Part shown: piece by piece, positions 1 through 5,487 of the stretch
Layout: every line of letters starts with the position of its first letter
How positions within the stretch are numbered: the first letter of the stretch is position 1
Source of the DNA: Actinomycetes bacterium
GTDB lineage: Bacteria > Actinomycetota > Actinomycetes > Actinomycetales > Cellulomonadaceae
Direction of reading: 5' to 3'
DNA length: 6,692 nucleotides
Assembly: GCA_023401045.1 (NCBI GenBank)
Contig: JAEXEM010000098.1
Coordinates: forward strand, 1-6,692
Program-made: the position numbers and the translations under genes
Notes under the pieces: generated by a model
The model's database searches: none
The model's input: only the letters and a program-made list of their open reading frames with translations
What the model was told of the DNA's origin: nothing

Positions 1-1372
1 GCTCGACGGTCGGCACCGCGGCCTCGTCGGCGGACAGCCGGCGCGCACCGCGCGGCAGCTCCTCGCGCGAACGGCGGTGGCGCTCCTGCGCCGCACGCAC
101 CCCCTCCGCCGCGGTGAGGCCCGGCAGCACCTCCCCGTCGACGACGAGCGGGACGTGCAGGCGCCGCAGCGTCGGGTCCTCCTCGTCCCCTCGGGCCCAG
201 GCCGTCACCGCGTCGTCCGCGCCGACGACGAGGACCTCCTCGACCGCACGGGCGTCGGCGTCGAGACGGCGGGCCGCGGACTTGCGGCCACCGACGCTCG
301 TCTTCGACCGCGACGTCTTGGCGACCGGCTCCATGACGCCCGACGCGCCCTCGCGTGCGACGAGCTTGTAGACCATGCCGCACGTCGGGGCGCCCGAGCC
401 CGTGACGAGCGAGGTACCCACCCCGTAGGAGTCGACGGGGGCCACCGCGAGCGAGGCGATGGCGTACTCGTCGAGGTCGCTCGTCACGACGATCTTCGTG
501 TCGTGGGCCCCTGCCGCGTCGAGCTGGGCGCGGACCTCGTGGGCGAGCACGGCGAGGTCGCCGGAGTCGAGGCGCACCGCGCCGAGCGCGGTGCCGGCCG
601 CGGCCAGCGCCCTCTCGACACCGCGGCGCACGTCGTACGTGTCGACGAGCAGCGTCGTGCCGGGGCCCTGCGAGCGCACCTGGGCCTCGAACGCGCTCCG
701 CTCGTCGTCGTGGAGCAGCGTGAATGCGTGCGCGGCGGTCCCGATGGTCTCCAGCCCGTACCGGCGGCCCGCCTCGAGGTTCGACGTCCCCGCGAACCCG
801 GCGACGACGGCGGCGCGGGCGGCGGCCACGGCGGCGTCCTCGTGGGCGCGCCGCGCGCCCATCTCGAGGCACGGCCGACCGACGGCGGCGCTCGTCATGC
901 GCGACGCGGCGGACGCGACCGCCGAGTCGTAGTTGAGGACCGACAGCACGAGCGTCTCGAGGAGCACCGCCTCGGCGAACGTGCCCTCGACGACGAGCAG
1001 CGGCGAGCGAGGGAAGAACACCTCGCCCTCGGCGTACCCGACGACCGTGCCGCTGAACCGGTAGTCGGCGAGGAACCGCAGGGTCGCGTCGTCGACGACG
1101 CCCTCGTCGGCGAGCCAGTCGAGCTCGGCGGTGCCGAACCGGAAGGACGCGAGCTGCTCGAGCACCCGGCCGGTGCCCGCGAGCACGCCGTAGCGCCGTC
1201 CTGCCGGCAGCCGACGGGTGAAGACCTCGAAGACGCAGCGCCGGTGGGCGCTGCCGTCGGCGAGCGCGGCCTGCAGCATCGTCAGCTCGTACCGGTCGGT
1301 GAGCAGGGCCGTGCTGCCGGAGCCGACGGCGGCGACGGCCGGTGTGACGGGGGCGTGCGCGCGGGCGGTCAT
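1..1372 (-). CDS. pncB: Nicotinate phosphoribosyltransferase, 3' end cut by window edge
   Basis: This enzyme joins nicotinate to PRPP, with ATP hydrolysis, to make nicotinate mononucleotide, the entry step of Preiss-Handler NAD salvage in the cytoplasm. The minus strand reads open for 457 codons from ATG at 1372 to the left edge with no stop. Family motifs appear in order: [10 protein letters not shown] (residues 23-32), FEVFTRRLP (48-56), [10 protein letters not shown] (172-181), GFAGTSN (192-198), GTAAH (211-215, whose His matches the one phosphorylated in characterised enzymes), LLVDTYD (241-247), RLDSGDL (267-273), then [20 protein letters not shown] and [14 protein letters not shown]. 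Family members are about 440-465 residues, so only a few C-terminal residues should be missing. The start is favoured because TACCTT lies 6 bases upstream with no Shine-Dalgarno sequence, suggesting a leaderless mRNA. The gene is divergent from clpS. Function is secure; the exact start is probable. Confidence 0.96.
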   Translation of the reverse strand, partial: MTARAHAPVTPAVAAVGSGSTALLTDRYELTMLQAALADGSAHRRCVFEVFTRRLPAGRRYGVLAGTGRVLEQLASFRFGTAELDWLADEGVVDDATLRFLADYRFSGTVVGYAEGEVFFPRSPLLVVEGTFAEAVLLETLVLSVLNYDSAVASAASRMTSAAVGRPCLEMGARRAHEDAAVAAARAAVVAGFAGTSNLEAGRRYGLETIGTAAHAFTLLHDDERSAFEAQVRSQGPGTTLLVDTYDVRRGVERALAAAGTALGAVRLDSGDLAVLAHEVRAQLDAAGAHDTKIVVTSDLDEYAIASLAVAPVDSYGVGTSLVTGSGAPTCGMVYKLVAREGASGVMEPVAKTSRSKTSVGGRKSAARRLDADARAVEEVLVVGADDAVTAWARGDEEDPTLRRLHVPLVVDGEVLPGLTAAEGVRAAQERHRRSREELPRGARRLSADEAAVPTVE

Positions 1373-1378
1373 GGCGCC

Positions 1379-1384
1379 AAGGTA
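1379..1384 (-). promoter_or_regulatory. Putative -10 element of a leaderless pncB promoter
   Basis: On the minus strand TACCTT fits the TAnnnT pattern of actinobacterial housekeeping -10 elements. It ends 6 bases (GGCGCC) before the pncB ATG, so transcription would begin at or next to the start codon. No Shine-Dalgarno sequence lies between. A -35 element is not convincing: the hexamer 17 bases upstream reads TGCCCG. The same layout at clpS, murI and rph supports the call. Confidence 0.55.
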
Positions 1385-1390
1385 GACGCC

Positions 1391-1420
1391 CGCGGTGGTG
1401 ACGGGCACCCGACGCGGTGG
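1391..1420. repeat. Pair of CGCGGTGG direct repeats between pncB and clpS
   Basis: CGCGGTGG occurs at 1391-1398 and again at 1413-1420, a 22-base offset or about two helical turns. Both copies lie between the two divergent -10 elements, where a regulator could reach both promoters. An 8-base GC-rich match in GC-rich DNA can easily arise by chance, so an operator role is only a suggestion. Confidence 0.25.
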
Positions 1421-1437
1421 CGGGCGGCGCCTACAGT
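1409..1437 (+). promoter_or_regulatory. Putative leaderless clpS promoter
   Basis: TACAGT at 1432-1437 fits the TAnnnT -10 pattern and ends 7 bases before the GTG at 1445. The hexamer CCGACG at 1409-1414, with a 17-base spacer, shares the GAC core of TTGAC-type -35 elements. No ribosome binding site lies between the -10 and the GTG, so translation would start at the very 5' end of the mRNA. It stands back-to-back with the pncB promoter in a 72-base intergenic region. Confidence 0.6.
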
Positions 1438-1444
1438 GGTCGTC

Positions 1445-1738
1445 GTGCCTGCGACGACCGCCCCCGACACGCGCGCCGAGGTCGACGAGGCGTCGTCGAC
1501 GGCCGACGCGTGGGTGACGATCGTCTGGAACGACCCCGTCAACCTCATGACGTACGTCACCTACGTGTTCCAGACGTACTTCCGGTACCCGCGCGAGAAG
1601 GCGGAACGGCTCATGCGGCAGGTGCACGAGGAGGGGCGCGCGGTCGTCTCGACCGGCAACCGCGAGGCCATGGAGGTCGACGTGCAGGCGATGCACGGGT
1701 ACGGGCTGTGGGCGACGCTGCAGCGCGGAGGGCAGTGA
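1445..1738 (+). CDS. clpS: ATP-dependent Clp protease adaptor ClpS
   Basis: ClpS is a small cytoplasmic adaptor that binds proteins with destabilising N-terminal residues and delivers them to the Clp unfoldase-protease. The product is 97 residues, with a variable N-terminal tail (1-22) followed by the ClpS core: [18 protein letters not shown] (25-42) and [14 protein letters not shown] (56-69), ending near [11 protein letters not shown]. Asn29, Asp30 and His61 correspond, with a constant offset of five, to E. coli Asn34, Asp35 and His66, which contact the N-degron alpha-amino group. The binding site therefore looks intact. GTG at 1445 is chosen because TACAGT lies 7 bases upstream; an in-frame GTG at 1436 overlaps that element and is unlikely. 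The stop shares one base with the DUF2017 start, indicating co-translation. Confidence 0.95.
   Translation: MPATTAPDTRAEVDEASSTADAWVTIVWNDPVNLMTYVTYVFQTYFRYPREKAERLMRQVHEEGRAVVSTGNREAMEVDVQAMHGYGLWATLQRGGQ
1727..1732 (+). promoter_or_regulatory. Shine-Dalgarno sequence of the DUF2017 gene
   Basis: GGAGGG lies 5 bases upstream of the ATG at 1738 and inside the last codons of clpS. It is the clearest ribosome binding site in the window and fixes the DUF2017 start. It contrasts with the four transcription-unit heads, which lack one. Confidence 0.75.
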
Positions 1739-2379
1739 TGCGGGCGTTCCGCCGTCAGAAGGGCCGGTACGTCGCGCAGCTCGACGCGGCCGAGCGCGAG
1801 GTCGTCGCGTCCGTCGTCGCGGACGTCGCCGAGCTGCTCGGCGCCGGGCGTCTCGAGGACGGCCCGCGGCCGGGCGGCGGCCCGTCGGGCACCCCGGACC
1901 CCGCGCCCGGGTGGACGGTGCGCACGTCGCCGCTGCCACCGCCCGACGACCCTGCGGTCCGCCGGCTGCTGCCGGACGCCTCCCGGGACGACCCCGAGGT
2001 CGCCGTCGAGTTCCGCCGCCTCACCGAGGACGACCTGCGGGCGCGCAAGATCGCCCGGCTGCGGTGCCTGTGGACCTCCCTCGTCCACGGCGAGCCGGGC
2101 TGGCCGGAGAACGCGCTCGTCGTCGCCCCGGAGTCCGCCGACGACGTCGCGGCGACGCTCACCGACCTGCGCCTCGTGCTCGCCGAGCGCCTCGAGCTGC
2201 GCACGGACGAGGACTCCGACGCCCTCTACGACGGGCTCGGGACGGACGACGAGGACGACGTGCGCTCGTACCTGGGCTCGGTGTACGGCGCGCTGTCGTG
2301 GCTCCAGGAGTCGCTGCTCGCTGTGATGCTCGCCGCACCGGGACCGCAGCACCGGGGGCGTCCGCGCTCCGACGGCTAG
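1738..2379 (+). CDS. DUF2017 family protein, function unknown
   Basis: The 213-residue product matches my recollection of the actinobacterial DUF2017 family, which usually sits next to clpS. Visible landmarks are an N-terminal [20 protein letters not shown] segment (4-23), the motif [19 protein letters not shown] (76-94) followed by [10 protein letters not shown] (95-104), a helical stretch [19 protein letters not shown] (136-154) and a C-terminal [13 protein letters not shown] (181-193). Residues 42-72 are a Gly/Pro-rich low-complexity linker, and 157-174 are very acidic. No catalytic motif, signal peptide or membrane segment is seen, so a soluble, mostly helical protein is likely. The ATG overlaps the clpS stop by one base behind a strong Shine-Dalgarno sequence. 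Its TAG stop forms the first half of the murI -10 hexamer. A role with ClpS is inferred from context only. Confidence 0.85.
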   Translation: MRAFRRQKGRYVAQLDAAEREVVASVVADVAELLGAGRLEDGPRPGGGPSGTPDPAPGWTVRTSPLPPPDDPAVRRLLPDASRDDPEVAVEFRRLTEDDLRARKIARLRCLWTSLVHGEPGWPENALVVAPESADDVAATLTDLRLVLAERLELRTDEDSDALYDGLGTDDEDDVRSYLGSVYGALSWLQESLLAVMLAAPGPQHRGRPRSDG

Positions 2380-2382
2380 TCT
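2377..2382 (+). promoter_or_regulatory. Putative -10 element of a leaderless murI promoter
   Basis: TAGTCT fits the TAnnnT pattern and ends 7 bases before the murI GTG at 2390, the same spacing as at clpS and rph. Its first three bases are the TAG stop codon of the DUF2017 gene. No recognisable -35 element is seen at 16-18 bases upstream, where the sequence is G-rich. No Shine-Dalgarno sequence precedes the GTG. Confidence 0.5.
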
Positions 2383-2389
2383 CGGTCGC

Positions 2390-3202
2390 GTGAACGACGC
2401 CCCCATCGGGATCTTCGACTCCGGCGTCGGGGGTCTCACCGTGGCGCGCGCGATCCTCGACCAGCTGCCGCAGGAGTCGACCGTCTACATCGGCGACACC
2501 CTCAACGGGCCCTACGGGCCCAAGCCGCTGGCCGCGGTCCGGGCGCACGCCCTCGAGATCATGGACGACCTCGTCGACGCCGGCGTGAAGATGCTCGTCA
2601 TCGCGTGCAACAGCGCGTCCGCCGCCGTGCTGCGCGACGCACGCGAGCGGTACACGCTGCGCCACGGGCTGCCCGTCGTCGAGGTGGTCCTCCCGGCGGC
2701 GCGCCGCGCGGTCGCGGCGACGCGCAACGGGCGCATCGGCGTCATCGGCACCCGCGCGACGATCGACTCGCGCGCGTACGACGACGCGTTCGCCGTCGCC
2801 GGCGTCGAGCTCACCTCGCGCGCGTGCCCGCGGTTCGTCGAGCTCGTCGAGGCCGGGGTCACCTCCGGGCCGGACGCGCTCGCGACCGCCCACGAGTACC
2901 TCGACCCGGTGCGGGAGGCCGGTGTCGACACGCTCGTCCTCGGGTGCACGCACTACCCGCTGCTCACCGGGGTCATCTCCTACGTCATGGGCGAGGAGGT
3001 GACGCTCGTGTCGAGCGCGGAGGAGACCGCCAAGGACGTCTACCGCACGCTCGTCGCGCACGACCTCGAGCGCGACCCGGCCGCCGGGCCGCCCACGCAC
3101 CGGTTCCTCGCGACGGGGGACCCGGACGGATTCGCCACCCTGGCCCGCAGGTTCCTCGGGCCGGAGGTCGCCGCCGTCGAGTCCCGCCGGGCGCTGCGAT
3201 GA
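2390..3202 (+). CDS. murI: Glutamate racemase
   Basis: MurI interconverts L- and D-glutamate in the cytoplasm without a cofactor, supplying the D-Glu of the peptidoglycan stem peptide. The 270-residue product has the usual family length. It shows [13 protein letters not shown] (6-18) with Asp10 and Ser11 of the active site, [13 protein letters not shown] (33-45), the first catalytic cysteine in ACNSAS (Cys73) and the second in LGCTHYP (Cys186), followed by an aligned C-terminal domain. All key residues are present. The GTG start leaves five residues before the first beta-strand and is supported by TAGTCT 7 bases upstream. Only 10 bases separate it from the DUF2017 stop, so read-through from clpS may also express it. 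Its stop overlaps the next gene in ATGA. Confidence 0.97.
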   Translation: MNDAPIGIFDSGVGGLTVARAILDQLPQESTVYIGDTLNGPYGPKPLAAVRAHALEIMDDLVDAGVKMLVIACNSASAAVLRDARERYTLRHGLPVVEVVLPAARRAVAATRNGRIGVIGTRATIDSRAYDDAFAVAGVELTSRACPRFVELVEAGVTSGPDALATAHEYLDPVREAGVDTLVLGCTHYPLLTGVISYVMGEEVTLVSSAEETAKDVYRTLVAHDLERDPAAGPPTHRFLATGDPDGFATLARRFLGPEVAAVESRRALR

Positions 3203-3987
3203 GGCTCGTCGTCCTCGGCTGCGCCGGCACCTTCCCCGGGCCGGACTCCGCCGCGTCGTCGTACCTCGTCCAGGCCGAGGACGGCGACGGCCGCACCTGG
3301 TCCGCCGTGCTCGACCTCGGCAACGGCGCGCTCGGTCCGCTCCAGCGGTACGGCGACCCCGCCGCCCTCGACGTGGTCGCGCTCTCCCACCTGCACGCCG
3401 ACCACGTCGCCGACCTCGCGGTGCTCGGGGTGTACCGCCGGTACCGCCCGGACGGTCCGCTGCCGGCGCTGCCCGTGCTCGGCCCCGAGGGGACCGCCGA
3501 GCGGCTCGCGCACCTCTCGGGGCACGACCCCGCGACGGCGACGACGCACCAGTTCGAGGTGCGCACCTGGACCCCGCGCGAGCCCGTGCACGTCGGGCCG
3601 CTCACGCTCGAGGCCGTCCCGGTCGAGCACCCGGTGCCGGCCTTCGGGATCCGTGTCACCGGTCCGTCCGAGGCGGACCCCTCGCGCCGCGTCGTCCTCG
3701 CCTACAGCGGTGACACCGACGCGTGCGACGGGCTCGACGAGCTCGCGCACGGCGCCGACCTGCTGCTCGCCGAGGCCGCGTTCGTCGAGGGCCGCGACGA
3801 CGCCGTCAGGGGTGTCCACCTCACCGGCCGGCGTGCCGCGCAGGCGGCGGCCCGCGGCGGGGCACGCTCGCTCGTCCTCACCCACGTGCCGGCGTGGAAC
3901 GACCCGGCGGCCGCCCTGCAGGAGGCCGCGCCGGTCTACGACGGCCCGACGGCGGTCGCGGCCCCGGGGGCGACCTTCCCGCTGTGA
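3199..3987 (+). CDS. Metallo-beta-lactamase fold hydrolase, RNase Z/phosphodiesterase-like
   Basis: The 262-residue cytoplasmic protein has the MBL fold with a complete two-metal site: HLHADH (64-69), His144 in VEHPVPAFG, Asp172 in YSGDT (169-173) and His229 in LTHVPAW (228-233). It opens with [15 protein letters not shown] (3-17), the phosphodiesterase/RNase Z style of N-terminus, but I see no clear RNase Z exosite arm. No signal peptide is present, so a secreted beta-lactamase is unlikely. In Mycobacterium tuberculosis the gene between murI and rphA, Rv1339, encodes a related protein reported as an atypical cAMP phosphodiesterase. By position and motifs this is probably its counterpart, but tRNA 3' processing beside rph remains possible. 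The ATG overlaps the murI stop by 4 bases (ATGA) with little Shine-Dalgarno signal, implying translational coupling. Confidence 0.88.
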   Translation: MRLVVLGCAGTFPGPDSAASSYLVQAEDGDGRTWSAVLDLGNGALGPLQRYGDPAALDVVALSHLHADHVADLAVLGVYRRYRPDGPLPALPVLGPEGTAERLAHLSGHDPATATTHQFEVRTWTPREPVHVGPLTLEAVPVEHPVPAFGIRVTGPSEADPSRRVVLAYSGDTDACDGLDELAHGADLLLAEAAFVEGRDDAVRGVHLTGRRAAQAAARGGARSLVLTHVPAWNDPAAALQEAAPVYDGPTAVAAPGATFPL

Positions 3988-3990
3988 GCC

Positions 3991-4023
3991 GTGCGACGCC
4001 GGTTCGGACGCGCGGCGTCGCGC
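3991..4023 (+). terminator. Inverted repeat after the MBL gene, possible T-less terminator or operator
   Basis: GCGACGCCG (3993-4001) and CGGCGTCGC (4013-4021) are perfect inverted copies around an 11-base loop. A G-T wobble and one G-C pair outside extend the stem to 11 pairs. It begins three bases after the MBL stop at 3985-3987. No T-tract follows, so if it is a terminator it is of the T-less kind proposed for GC-rich actinobacteria. It also covers the expected -35 zone of the rph promoter, so a protein-binding operator is an alternative. Confidence 0.45.
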
Positions 4024-4061
4024 ACGTAGGGTTCCCTGCATGGTGAGTGCTGGTTCGGACG
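4001..4061 (+). repeat. GGTTCGGACG direct repeat flanking the rph start
   Basis: GGTTCGGACG occurs exactly at 4001-4010 and 4052-4061; with the preceding GCC/GCT the match is 12 of 13 bases. The copies are offset by 51 bases, close to five helical turns. The upstream copy contains the likely -35 of rph. The downstream copy encodes Gly5-Ser6-Asp7 of the extended RNase PH N-terminus. This could be a paired operator or a small duplication; a chance match is less likely but possible. Confidence 0.4.
4005..4032 (+). promoter_or_regulatory. Putative leaderless rph promoter
   Basis: TAGGGT at 4027-4032 fits the TAnnnT -10 pattern and ends 7 bases before the ATG at 4040. CGGACG at 4005-4010, with a 16-base spacer, carries the same GAC core seen upstream of clpS and lies in the loop of the inverted repeat. 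No Shine-Dalgarno sequence separates the -10 from the ATG. It would drive rph, rdgB and the ABC-F gene as one unit. Confidence 0.58.
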
Positions 4062-4861
4062 GTGACGTGACGGGGACCGCGCGGGTGCGCGCGGACGGGC
4101 GGCGGCCCGACGAGCTGCGGCCGGTGACGCTGACGCGCCGGTTCCTCGAGGCCGGCGAGGGCTCGGTGCTCGTCGAGTTCGGCGGCACGAAGGTGCTGTG
4201 CGTCGCGTCGTTCACCGAGGGCGTGCCGCGCTGGCGCAAGGGCTCCGGCGAGGGCTGGGTGACCGCGGAGTACGCGATGCTGCCCCGCGCGACGAACAGC
4301 CGGTCGGACCGCGAGTCCGTGCGCGGCAAGGTCGGCGGTCGCACGCACGAGATCTCCCGGCTCGTCGGGCGCTCGCTGCGCGCCGTCGTCGACGTCGCGG
4401 CGCTGGGGGAGAACACCATCGTCCTCGACTGCGACGTGCTCCAGGCCGACGGCGGCACCCGGACCGCCGCCATCACGGGCGCGTACGTCGCGCTCGCCGA
4501 CGCCGTCGCGTGGGCGACCGAGCAGCGGATCGTCCGTCCCGGCCGGCAGGTGCTGCGCGACTCGGTCGCCGCCGTCAGCGTCGGGATCGTCGACGGCCTG
4601 CCCGTCCTCGACCTGCCCTACGAGGAGGACGTGCGCGCGCAGACCGACATGAACGTCGTGGCGACGGGCTCCGGCACGTTCGTCGAGGTGCAGGGCACCG
4701 CCGAGCACGCGCCGTTCGACCGCGCCGAGCTCGACGCCATGCTCGACCTCGCGCTGGCGGGCACGGCGCGTCTCACCGCGCTGCAGACCGCCGCACTCGC
4801 CGCGCCCGCCGGTGACGGCAGCGCCACCCGTGCCGGGCGCGGCGGGCAGGTCGCCCCGTGA
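4040..4861 (+). CDS. rph: Ribonuclease PH
   Basis: RNase PH is a phosphate-dependent 3'-to-5' exoribonuclease that trims tRNA 3' ends, working as a hexameric ring in the cytoplasm. The 273-residue product contains [17 protein letters not shown] (17-33), the conserved [16 protein letters not shown], the phosphate-binding [12 protein letters not shown] (138-149) and [18 protein letters not shown] (193-210) with Asp197 and Asp203. The family is usually about 240-260 residues; the excess lies in a nonconserved N-terminal tail (1-16) and an Ala/Gly-rich C-terminal tail after about 255. ATG 4040 is chosen because TAGGGT lies 7 bases upstream. An alternative is GTG 4067 (residue 10), preceded by GGACGG, which would remove most of the tail. 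Its stop overlaps the rdgB start in GTGA. Confidence 0.97.
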   Translation: MVSAGSDGDVTGTARVRADGRRPDELRPVTLTRRFLEAGEGSVLVEFGGTKVLCVASFTEGVPRWRKGSGEGWVTAEYAMLPRATNSRSDRESVRGKVGGRTHEISRLVGRSLRAVVDVAALGENTIVLDCDVLQADGGTRTAAITGAYVALADAVAWATEQRIVRPGRQVLRDSVAAVSVGIVDGLPVLDLPYEEDVRAQTDMNVVATGSGTFVEVQGTAEHAPFDRAELDAMLDLALAGTARLTALQTAALAAPAGDGSATRAGRGGQVAP

Positions 4862-5487
4862 CGCCGGTGCCGACGGGTGCCCGGCTCGTCCTCGCGACGC
4901 ACAACGCCCACAAGGTCGGCGAGCTGCGGGCCATCCTCGCCCCCGAGCTGCCCGACCTCGACCCGGCGTCGGTCGTCGGGGCCGGCGACCTCGGGGTCGA
5001 GCCGCCCGTCGAGGACGGGGTGACGTTCGAGGAGAACGCCCTGCTCAAGGCACGTGCGCTCGCTGCCGCCACCGGCCTGCCCGCGGTGGCCGACGACTCC
5101 GGGCTCGCGGTCGACGTGCTCGGCGGTGCGCCGGGCATCTTCTCGGCGCGCTGGTCGGGCCGCCACGGCGACGACGCGGCCAACCTCGACCTCCTGCTCG
5201 CGCAGCTCGCGGACGTGCCCGCGGCCCACCGTGCCGCACGGTTCGTGTGCGCCGCCGCGCTCGTCACGCCCGACGGCACCGAGCACGTCGAGGTCGGCAC
5301 GCTCGAGGGGACGCTCGCCACCGCGCCGCGCGGCGGCAACGGGTTCGGCTACGACCCCGTGCTCGTCCCGCTCGGTGAGACCCGCACGTGCGCCGAGCTC
5401 GAGCCCGCGGAGAAGAACGCGATCAGCCACCGGGGCACGGCGTTCCGGGCCCTCGTGCCGCACCTCGTGGCGGCGCTGCGGGCATGA
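4858..5487 (+). CDS. rdgB: XTP/dITP pyrophosphatase (Ham1/RdgB family)
   Basis: This cytoplasmic enzyme hydrolyses XTP, ITP and dITP to monophosphates plus pyrophosphate, keeping deaminated purines out of DNA and RNA. The 209-residue product has normal family length and the expected motifs: [12 protein letters not shown] (12-23) for triphosphate binding, FEENALLKA (57-65), [16 protein letters not shown] (78-93) with the catalytic aspartates, SARWSG (96-101), GGNGFGYDP (159-167) for base recognition and EKNAISHRG (185-193). The GTG start overlaps the rph stop by 4 bases, with GCAGG 7 bases upstream as a modest Shine-Dalgarno sequence. The rph-rdgB pairing is common in actinobacteria. Its own stop overlaps the ABC-F start in ATGA. 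No irregularity is seen. Confidence 0.97.
   Translation: MTPVPTGARLVLATHNAHKVGELRAILAPELPDLDPASVVGAGDLGVEPPVEDGVTFEENALLKARALAAATGLPAVADDSGLAVDVLGGAPGIFSARWSGRHGDDAANLDLLLAQLADVPAAHRAARFVCAAALVTPDGTEHVEVGTLEGTLATAPRGGNGFGYDPVLVPLGETRTCAELEPAEKNAISHRGTAFRALVPHLVAALRA

Noticed and set aside
1436..1438. Alternative in-frame GTG start for clpS three codons upstream.
   Set aside because: It overlaps the TACAGT -10 element and has no Shine-Dalgarno sequence, so it would lie upstream of the predicted transcript start.
77..1738. Long plus-strand open frame crossing the pncB region and running into clpS, looking like a 553-residue fusion protein.
   Set aside because: Bases 77-1372 are antisense to the clear pncB gene. 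The upstream part is Arg/Gly/His-rich low-complexity translation with no family motif. It reads in frame into clpS only because stops are rare in GC-rich DNA.
2486..2525. MurI motif reads GDTLNGPYG rather than the DTARxPYG form common in many bacteria.
   Set aside because: Actinobacterial MurI proteins commonly vary here, and the M. tuberculosis form is, from memory, close to GDTGNGPYG. Both cysteines and the DSGVGG motif are intact.
4028..4037. AGGGTTCCCT mini inverted repeat at the rph -10 element.
   Set aside because: A 4-base stem with a 2-base centre is too short to form a useful hairpin and is easily explained by chance. It overlaps the more informative TAGGGT hexamer.
3040..4476. Long minus-strand open frame opposite murI, the MBL gene and rph.
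   Set aside because: It spans three well-supported genes on the other strand, has Arg-rich low-complexity composition and no recognisable motif. It is a GC-bias shadow.
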